This document shows positions 9,629 through 14,813 of a DNA stretch of 21,538 nucleotides, in pieces. Within the stretch, counting starts at the first letter, position 1. The number at the start of each line of letters is the position of its first letter. Source of the DNA: Gemmatimonadota bacterium (lineage in GTDB: Bacteria; Gemmatimonadota; Gemmatimonadetes; Gemmatimonadales; GWC2-71-9); contig JANYAG010000177.1 in NCBI GenBank assembly GCA_025361465.1, positions 1-21,538 on the forward strand, in the 5' to 3' direction. The notes beneath the pieces are model-generated. The model did not search any database. It saw only the letters and a program-made list of their open reading frames with translations, and was not told the DNA's origin. Both the position numbers and the translations under genes were made by a program.

Positions 9629-10015
9629 TCAGGTGGAGGGGGACGACTTGCGGTCGGGGTTCGAGAGGAGCCGCTCGGCAAACTCGACCCGCTCGTGGAG
9701 CTCGCCGACTTCCGCCCGCAGGGCATCGAGTTCGTCGAGGAGATTGGCGGCCGAACTTGCGGTGAGCAGGTGTTCGCTCTCCGGCTCCCAGCTGTCAACG
9801 ATCCGACCATCGGCATCGCGGAAGGCCTGTGACGCGATCAGGATGATGTCGTAGAGCCACCAGAGTCCGAGGCCGCCCAGGGTGAGCGCCATGAGGACGC
9901 CTGTGCCGGTCTTGCCCACGTAGAACCGATGCGCCCCGAAGACGCCGAGGAAGATGGCCAGCAGCAGCGTGGTCAGGCGCGACCGGGGAGAGGCAAAGAG
10001 CTCGTCGGATGTCAT
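9629..10015 (-). CDS. TM2-domain membrane protein with C-terminal coiled coil
   Basis: A 128-residue small membrane protein. The TM2 domain occupies about residues 14-62: helix LTTLLLAIFLGVFG, the conserved AHRFYVGKTGTG turn, then a second helix ending WWLYDIILIA. Residues about 88-118 (NLLDELDALRAEVGELHERVEFAERLL) form a heptad-like coiled coil, suggesting oligomerisation. The function of TM2 proteins in bacteria is not settled. Its ATG lies only 18 nt after the 3' end of the tRNA-Arg gene on the same strand, with a weak GAGG site in that gap. It probably shares a transcript with mscL and the tRNA. Confidence 0.85.
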   Translation of the reverse strand: MTSDELFASPRSRLTTLLLAIFLGVFGAHRFYVGKTGTGVLMALTLGGLGLWWLYDIILIASQAFRDADGRIVDSWEPESEHLLTASSAANLLDELDALRAEVGELHERVEFAERLLSNPDRKSSPST

Positions 10016-10033
10016 CTGGCCTCGTACGGAAAA

Positions 10034-10107
10034 TGCGCCCGGCAGGATTCGAACCTGCGACCGGCAGCTTAGAAGGCTGCTGCTCTATCCAGCTGAGCTA
10101 CAGGCGC
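10034..10107 (-). tRNA. tRNA-Arg (anticodon TCT)
   Basis: The reverse complement folds as a standard 74-nt tRNA. The acceptor stem is GCGCCTG/CGGGCGC with discriminator A. The D arm has AGCTCAG..TGGATAGAGC, the anticodon loop is CTTCTAA (anticodon TCT, reading AGA/AGG), and the T loop is GGTTCGAATCC. The CCA end is not encoded. AGA/AGG are rare codons in such GC-rich genomes. It lies 32 nt after the mscL stop and 18 nt before the TM2 gene. Confidence 0.96.
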
Positions 10108-10139
10108 ACACAACAGGGTGAAGTTGCCGACCCCCAGCG

Positions 10140-10568
10140 TCAGCGCCGGAGGGCGTCGCGGATCTCCCGGAGCAGGACGATATCTTCGGCCGGTGCCGGT
10201 GGCGCTGCCGGAGCAGCCGGTGCTTCCTTCTTCATCCGGTTCATCATCTTGACCATCTGGAAGATGATGAACGCGAGGATCAGGAAGTTCACCAGGATCG
10301 ACAGGAAGTTGCCGTAGGCAAACACCGGGACATTCGCTGCCTTCATTGCCGCGAGCGTCTCCGCGGTGCCCGCCGGCACATCCTTCAGGGTGATGAACAT
10401 GTTGGAGAAGTCGAGACCGCCGGTGAACTTTCCGACGACCGGCATGATCAGGTCATTGACTACCGAATCGACGATCTTGCCGAACGCGGCGCCGATGATG
10501 ACGCCGACCGCGAGGTCCATTACGTTCCCCTTCAGCGCAAATTCCTTGAATTCCTTTGCCATCGACAT
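10140..10568 (-). CDS. mscL: Large-conductance mechanosensitive channel MscL
   Basis: A 142-residue inner-membrane channel that opens under membrane tension to protect against hypo-osmotic shock. The N-terminal helix (MAKEFKEFALKGNVMDLAVGVIIGAAFGKIV) contains the conserved pore-lining glycines. The second helix (FLSILVNFLILAFIIFQMVKMMNRM) precedes an Ala/Pro linker and a C-terminal helix (LLREIRDAL). The length is close to the usual 130-150. ATG 10568 is supported by an AGGAG site 8-9 nt upstream; the second ATG (10562) gives the more common MAKEF start and cannot be excluded. tRNA-Arg follows by 32 nt on the same strand. Confidence 0.97.
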   Translation of the reverse strand: MSMAKEFKEFALKGNVMDLAVGVIIGAAFGKIVDSVVNDLIMPVVGKFTGGLDFSNMFITLKDVPAGTAETLAAMKAANVPVFAYGNFLSILVNFLILAFIIFQMVKMMNRMKKEAPAAPAAPPAPAEDIVLLREIRDALRR

Positions 10569-10629
10569 ACCGTCACTCTCCTATGGAATCCAGCAGGTTA
10601 TGGGGGGTGCCTTCGCAGGGAGACGCCAC

Positions 10630-10635
10630 AATCTA
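10630..10635 (-). promoter_or_regulatory. Possible mscL promoter -10 box
   Basis: TAGATT followed by GTG (minus strand, 10635-10630) would start transcription about 55 nt before the mscL ATG. The same TAGATTGT string lies at a similar distance upstream of the POT transporter gene. The -35 region is weak. Confidence 0.35.
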
Positions 10636-10669
10636 TGACAAATTGCAGCCCTGACCAGATGGAACGCCC

Positions 10670-11458
10670 ATGACAGTCCTCGCGCTCACGGTCATGCTCC
10701 TGCAGGCAGGCCAACCCGTCGCGCCGGCCGGCGGCGACGCGATTGTCCGCGCCGCCTATGCCCGCTACGCCGGCCGATGGCCCCGGACCATCACCTACGT
10801 CCAGCGCACCGAGGACATGGGGACCGATCGACCGCAAACCTGGTACACCGCGCTGGAGCTCCCCGGCAGGCTCCGCGTGGATATCGCGCCCATGGGTGTC
10901 GGGCGGGCGCTGATCGTCCGCGGGGATTCGAGCTATGGCTTTGGCGCCGGCCAGCTGCGCACCTCGTCGCGACAGCCCAATCCGCTGTTGCTGTTGCTGC
11001 AGGATCTCCATACCCAGGCACCCGAACGGACCATCGCGACCCTGAAGGAAATGGGCATCGACGTAGCCAGGTCCCACGAGGACCGCTGGCTCGGCCGGCC
11101 GATGCTGGTCGTTGGAGCGGGCAAGGGTGATTCCGTCTCCAACCAGTTCTGGCTCGACAAGGAGCGCATGGTGGTGGTCCGCATGCTCTTCAACCGGCGC
11201 GCGTTCGAAGCGCGGATCGCGCAGTACCAGAAGTTCGGCGGTGGCTGGGTCGAGGGGGTTGTCGAGACGTGGAACAAGGGACAGCTGGTGCGGATGCAGC
11301 AGAATACGGACATCAAGATCGGCATGAAGCACGAGGCGGGGTTGTTCGACCCCTCGGCCTACAAGGTGCCGAAATGGGTCGGGGCGCTGGTGGACACGTT
11401 CGGCAAGGTCCCACCAGTGCCACCCGGCGGCTTGCGTCGCGGCGGCCGAGGCCAGTAG
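10670..11458 (+). CDS. Exported protein, possible LolA-like fold
   Basis: A 262-residue protein that I do not recognise with certainty. The N-terminus (about 1-20) is a short hydrophobic export signal, VLALTVMLLQAG. The body (DAIVRAAYARYAGRWPRTITYVQRTE... WYTALELPGRLRVDI... LIVRGDSSYGF... NQFWLDKERMVVVRML) has the rhythm of outer-membrane lipoprotein-sorting (LolA/LolB-like) beta-sheet proteins. The C-terminus is Gly/Arg-rich (GGLRRGGRGQ). An in-frame TGA five codons upstream of ATG 10670 fixes this as the earliest ATG. Only a weak purine stretch precedes it. It is transcribed divergently from mscL and converges on the PepSY gene. A periplasmic lipid or lipoprotein binding role is only a guess. 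Confidence 0.75.
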   Translation: MTVLALTVMLLQAGQPVAPAGGDAIVRAAYARYAGRWPRTITYVQRTEDMGTDRPQTWYTALELPGRLRVDIAPMGVGRALIVRGDSSYGFGAGQLRTSSRQPNPLLLLLQDLHTQAPERTIATLKEMGIDVARSHEDRWLGRPMLVVGAGKGDSVSNQFWLDKERMVVVRMLFNRRAFEARIAQYQKFGGGWVEGVVETWNKGQLVRMQQNTDIKIGMKHEAGLFDPSAYKVPKWVGALVDTFGKVPPVPPGGLRRGGRGQ

Positions 11459-11491
11459 CACACGTGCGAACGGCGGCTCCGGACGAAGAGA

Positions 11492-11546
11492 CCCCCCGGA
11501 ATGATCGAGCACGCAGGCGGGCTCGAGCTCTGAAACGTCGGGGGGG
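11492..11546. terminator. Two-tier hairpin between convergent genes
   Basis: An outer stem CCCCCCG/CGGGGGG (11492-11498 with 11539-11545) encloses a perfect inner stem TCGAGC/GCTCGA (11505-11510 with 11521-11526, 10-nt loop). It lies in the 138-nt gap between two convergent stop codons and could act as a terminator for either strand. No T tract follows, so it is not a classic intrinsic terminator. Confidence 0.35.
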
Positions 11547-11596
11547 CCAGAGTATCGGAAGGTCGGATGCGGTCTTGGGGGAAGCGGCGGGCGCCG

Positions 11597-12181
11597 CTAG
11601 CCCAGCCGCAGATACACGAACCAGTACCCGAGCGGAATGAGGGTCCCCGCCGCCGTCAGCCAGCCACCTCTCCCGGTGATACCGAGCCGTCCCTTGAGCA
11701 CGAACAACCCGGTGATGGCGAGCAGGATCAGCGCCACGGCATAGAGGTCGGCAATGTAGGTCCAGGCGTGCTTCGGCCCGTTCAAGTGCAGCTGGTTCAA
11801 TTCATAGAGCACTCGGCGCGGGACCGTCGATTCGACCATCACCTTTCCGGTCGGCAAGTCGACATGATACACCTTGGCCCGGTAGAACAACTGCAGCGTC
11901 TGCGGATCCGGCCGATAGCTGTTCATCGGCGCGGTCGGCAAGCCCAACTGCATGACCGCATTGGCGACCATCTCCGGCACCGCGGTGGCGGTGATCGGCG
12001 CGATGGCGACGAATTGCTTGGCGATCCGGTAACTGGGGTTCCAGTCGGCGCGGTGGTTGACCGCGACACCCGAGATGCCGTAGGCGAGCGTCAGTGCCAC
12101 CGCGAGGTAGCCGATGTCGCGGTGGAGCGCGATGCTCCACCGCCGCCAGGGAAGTTGTTTCAACGAGCGTGCACCGCTCAT
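11597..12181 (-). CDS. PepSY-type transmembrane protein
   Basis: A 194-residue membrane protein resembling PepSY-associated TM proteins. It has an N-terminal amphipathic start (LPWRRWSIALHRDIGY), a first helix about 24-42 ending SGVAVNH, and an extracytoplasmic stretch of about 100 residues. Two closing helices follow (WTYIADLYAVALILLAITGLFVL and WLTAAGTLIPLGYWFVYL). The LHR..GY and SG..VNH motifs are typical of this family, whose members often accompany iron, haem or other redox functions; the exact role here is unknown. ATG 12181 overlaps the TGA of the upstream DUF4920 gene (TGATG), implying translational coupling. Two GTG codons directly upstream are less likely starts. A 10-bp hairpin lies near the start of the coding region. 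Confidence 0.82.
   Translation of the reverse strand: MSGARSLKQLPWRRWSIALHRDIGYLAVALTLAYGISGVAVNHRADWNPSYRIAKQFVAIAPITATAVPEMVANAVMQLGLPTAPMNSYRPDPQTLQLFYRAKVYHVDLPTGKVMVESTVPRRVLYELNQLHLNGPKHAWTYIADLYAVALILLAITGLFVLKGRLGITGRGGWLTAAGTLIPLGYWFVYLRLG
12119..12143 (-). repeat. 10-bp perfect inverted repeat inside the PepSY-type gene
   Basis: GCGGTGGAGC (12119-12128) and GCTCCACCGC (12134-12143) are perfectly complementary around a 5-nt loop. In the mRNA the hairpin begins about 38 nt after the ATG, just after the TGATG junction. It may affect coupled translation or may simply follow from the WRRWSIALHRD codons. Confidence 0.5.
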
Positions 12182-12750
12182 CACCACACCCGCGCCCCTT
12201 CGCCGGTCAGGACGATGTCGGTCACCGGCCCGGCAATCTTGGTTGAATCAAACGTCGCCAGGGTACCGCGCTCCTTGGCCACTTCCCGGGCCTGCGCGAT
12301 CGCCTGGGCCCGCGTGAGATTCTTGACTGAGATGACCCCTTCGGCCAGCACGGTCTTGCCCTTGGCGCTCAAGGGGAAGACGATCACGCCATCCTGCACC
12401 TTGAAGCGCAGCGCTTCGAACTCCTGGTCACCGCCGATGCGGATCCAGCATCCGCGCTCGGCGCACACCTCGACGATCGGCCCCTGCACCAGTACCCGCC
12501 TGCCTTCGTAGCTCCTGGGATCCTTGAGAATCGCCGAGACCGCCGTCGTCTCCTTGAGGGTGAGGACCTTGCCGTACTCCTTGGCGCTCGCCGGGACGGC
12601 TGGGCCCGCGGCAGCAACCACCGCGCCCGTCGTGCCGGCGGTGGAATCGGCGACGGCAACCTGTGCCGAAGGCGCTGCGGGCTTCTTGGCGCACGCGGTG
12701 GACACCACCACGGCCGCCAGGGAGAGAGTGAGACGAACGGTGACTCGCAT
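12181..12750 (-). CDS. DUF4920-type lipoprotein
   Basis: A 189-residue predicted lipoprotein. Residues 1-20 are a signal peptide ending in a VSTAC lipobox with Cys20. An Ala/Thr/Pro linker follows to about residue 57, then a compact domain that I read as DUF4920. It contains the characteristic EVCAERGCWIRI segment with Cys96 and Cys101, which could bind a metal or form a disulfide. The function of the family is not established. ATG 12750 has an AGGAG site 8 nt upstream and begins directly with the signal peptide; an in-frame ATG at 12768 lacks such a site. It is the first gene of a two-gene operon with the PepSY-type protein. Confidence 0.85.
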   Translation of the reverse strand: MRVTVRLTLSLAAVVVSTACAKKPAAPSAQVAVADSTAGTTGAVVAAAGPAVPASAKEYGKVLTLKETTAVSAILKDPRSYEGRRVLVQGPIVEVCAERGCWIRIGGDQEFEALRFKVQDGVIVFPLSAKGKTVLAEGVISVKNLTRAQAIAQAREVAKERGTLATFDSTKIAGPVTDIVLTGEGARVW

Positions 12751-12803
12751 CGGCAACGCTCCTGCCATCAAATAGGGTGTGCGCCTTCGAAGGAATTGCC
12801 CAC

Positions 12804-12833
12804 AGAATACGTGCCATGACGTAAGGCGGTCAA
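12804..12833 (-). promoter_or_regulatory. Promoter of the DUF4920-PepSY operon
   Basis: On the minus strand TTGACC (12833-12828) is followed by an 18-bp spacer and TATTCT (12809-12804). Transcription would start near 12797, giving a leader of about 47 nt. A 10-bp palindrome, CCTTCGAAGG (12784-12793), lies just after the predicted start and could be an operator. Confidence 0.6.
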
Positions 12834-12880
12834 TCACTTTCCGGAGCAGGCGGGATAGGGGATGTGGCTAGTCGGTGGTG

Positions 12881-12909
12881 TTCTCAGCCGCTGGCGGTGC
12901 TGCTAGATT
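12881..12909 (+). promoter_or_regulatory. Candidate promoter of the POT transporter gene
   Basis: TTCTCA (12881-12886), a 17-bp spacer and TAGATT (12904-12909) form a fair sigma-70 promoter. Transcription would start about 54 nt before the ATG at 12970. This is one of the genes in the window with a conventional leader and ribosome site. Confidence 0.5.
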
Positions 12910-12969
12910 GTACCGCGTCCCCGACAAGCCGCCCGTAGCCCGCCATCCCCATTTTTCTGGAGAAGCCGC

Positions 12970-14478
12970 ATGAGCAGTCCCGTTGACACGCCTCCAGCCG
13001 ACGCTGCCATTCCGCAGTTCAAGCAGGTGCTGGGGCATCCGGCGCCCCTGTGGATGCTGTTCATGTCCGAATTCTGGGAACGCTTCGCCTTCTACGGTAT
13101 CCGATGGGCGCTGGTGCTCTACATCGTGGCGCAATTTCACGGCGGCTCGGCAACGGGACAGGCCGACGCCAACCTGACCTATGGCTCCTACCTCGCCCTG
13201 GTCTACGCCGGCGCCATTTTCGGCGGCTACATCGCCGACAAGATCATCGGCTACCAGCGATCGATCCTGACTGGTGCCGTGTTCATGGCGGCGGGCCTGT
13301 TCATGATCTCGCTGCCGAACCCGATCCTGTTCAAGATGGGCCTGGCCACCATCGTGGTCGGCAACGGGATGTTCAAGCCGATCATCTCGACGATCGTCGG
13401 CAAGCTGTACGCCACCAGTGACGAGCGGCGCGACAGCGGCTTCACGATCTTCTACATGGGCATCAACGCCGGCGCCTTCCTGGCCCCGCTCTTCACCGGC
13501 TGGCTGGCGAGTTCGGTCTTCGGCACCACGGGAATGCCTGCCTACAAGTTCGTCTTCATCTCTGCTGGCTTCGGCATGCTGGTCAGCCTGGTCTGGTTCT
13601 ATATCGGCCGCGCCCAGCTCAAGGGCATCGGTGAACCGCCGGCCCACGCGCAAAGCATGACCCGGGTTGCCTATGTCGTCGTCGGTGCGCTTGTCGTCAT
13701 CCCGATTGTCTACTTCCTCCTGGCTGTCGGCGCACAAATTCTCCAGTACGTGCTCACGGCCATGTTCCTCGGCTTGACCATCATGCTGATGATTGAGGGC
13801 ATTCGTGACGGCAAGGTGGCGCGCGACAAGACAGTTGCCATGCTGATCATCTTTGTTTTCAACATCCTGTTCTGGATGTTCTTCGAGCAGGCCGGGAGTT
13901 CGTTCACCTTCCTGGCCGACCAGATCGTCAATCGCCAGCTTGGCCGCTTCACCTTCCCGACGGCCTGGTTCCAGAGCGTCAACTCGGTTGCCATCATCGC
14001 GCTGGCCCCGGTCATGGCCTGGATCTGGGTGGCCCTGGCCCGCAAGCATGTCAATCCATCGATCCCGCGGAAGTTCGGTCTCGGCCTGCTGTTCAATGCC
14101 ATGGCCTTCCTGTTGCTGATGTACACGCTGTCCAGCCTGATCGGCGCAGACAACAAGATTCCGTTCTGGACCCTGGTGGCGGTCTACGGCATCCAGTCTG
14201 TCGGCGAGCTCTGCCTTTCACCGATCGGCCTGTCGATGGTGACCAAGCTGGCCCCAGTGCGCCTGGTTGGCCTGGGCATGGGGGGTTGGTTCCTCTCCAC
14301 CGGCATCGGCAACAACCTCTCCGGCATCTTTGCCAGCGAAGTCAGCGGCAAGACCGGGATGACGACGACGTCCGCCCTCAGCGGCTACACCTTCGGGTTC
14401 TGGACCCTGCTGGCGGCCGGTGTCGTGCTCTTCCTGCTCGCCCCACAGGTGAACAAGCTGCTGCACGGGGTCAAGTAG
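12970..14478 (+). CDS. Proton-coupled peptide transporter (POT/PTR2 family)
   Basis: A 502-residue major-facilitator protein that imports di- and tripeptides with protons. The POT signature E34-x-x-E37-R38-F39 (SEFWERFAFYG) is in the first helix. The PTR2 motif IFYMGINAGAFLAPL and the conserved GELCLSPIGLS segment in the C-terminal half are both intact. I count 12 or more hydrophobic segments; two extra helices in the middle (residues about 225-275) fit bacterial POTs with 14 helices. A GGAG ribosome site lies 7 nt before ATG 12970. A strong hairpin follows 36 nt after the stop. Peptide uptake would supply the amino acids degraded by the aromatic operon, but no physical link is visible. Confidence 0.95.
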   Translation: MSSPVDTPPADAAIPQFKQVLGHPAPLWMLFMSEFWERFAFYGIRWALVLYIVAQFHGGSATGQADANLTYGSYLALVYAGAIFGGYIADKIIGYQRSILTGAVFMAAGLFMISLPNPILFKMGLATIVVGNGMFKPIISTIVGKLYATSDERRDSGFTIFYMGINAGAFLAPLFTGWLASSVFGTTGMPAYKFVFISAGFGMLVSLVWFYIGRAQLKGIGEPPAHAQSMTRVAYVVVGALVVIPIVYFLLAVGAQILQYVLTAMFLGLTIMLMIEGIRDGKVARDKTVAMLIIFVFNILFWMFFEQAGSSFTFLADQIVNRQLGRFTFPTAWFQSVNSVAIIALAPVMAWIWVALARKHVNPSIPRKFGLGLLFNAMAFLLLMYTLSSLIGADNKIPFWTLVAVYGIQSVGELCLSPIGLSMVTKLAPVRLVGLGMGGWFLSTGIGNNLSGIFASEVSGKTGMTTTSALSGYTFGFWTLLAAGVVLFLLAPQVNKLLHGVK

Positions 14479-14514
14479 CGCAGAGCGTCTCGCGGCTCGG
14501 CCGCACGGACCACA

Positions 14515-14548
14515 CACAAGACGGCGGCCATCTGGCCGCCGTCTTGTG
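14515..14548. terminator. Strong bidirectional hairpin after the POT transporter gene
   Basis: CACAAGACGGCGGCCA (14515-14530) and TGGCCGCCGTCTTGTG (14533-14548) form a perfect 16-bp inverted repeat with a 2-nt centre. It lies between the convergent stops of the transporter and the DUF2007 gene. A second short hairpin (GCGGC/GCCGC, 14492-14504) precedes it. There is no T tract on either side, so termination may not be of the classic intrinsic type. Confidence 0.7.
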
Positions 14549-14567
14549 CGTCAGGGCCCCGTCACGC

Positions 14568-14813
14568 TCAGGCGCCCGGCGTCTCCCGCAGCTCGCGCAG
14601 CACTTCGTGCGCCTTGGGAGCATCCTCGGGAGTGACCCGCAGTTGAACCGGCCCCGTCACCGGGTTGTAGCCCCCGACTGTCCGGCCGAAACCGAAAAGG
14701 TCTTGTACGCCTTCGCCTTCGGTGACGAAGCGGATGCCTTCAGTCTCGAGGAGCATCTTGGCCATGACCAAGTCGCCCACATTGCCGCTGGCGAAGACAG
14801 TGACGACGCTCAT
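14568..14813 (-). CDS. DUF2007-type small protein
   Basis: An 81-residue cytoplasmic protein with the DUF2007 (putative signal-transducing protein) pattern. It opens with VVTVFASGNVGDLVMAKMLLETEGIRFVTEGEG, continues with a short loop, and ends with VQLRVTPEDAPKAHEVLREL. The ferredoxin-like fold resembles ACT-type small domains. No enzyme activity is known. Its ATG overlaps the stop of the large BNR gene by 4 nt (ATGA), so the two are probably co-translated. It ends 20 nt from the strong hairpin. Confidence 0.85.
   Translation of the reverse strand: MSVVTVFASGNVGDLVMAKMLLETEGIRFVTEGEGVQDLFGFGRTVGGYNPVTGPVQLRVTPEDAPKAHEVLRELRETPGA

Noticed and set aside
12868..14049. 393-codon minus-strand open frame antisense to the POT transporter gene
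   Set aside because: Its composition (Asp/His/Glu/Arg-rich) mirrors the hydrophobic transporter codons; no domain is visible.
14515..14548. Inverted repeat as the end of an insertion sequence
   Set aside because: There is no transposase, no second copy in the window and no target duplication. The position between convergent genes fits a terminator better.
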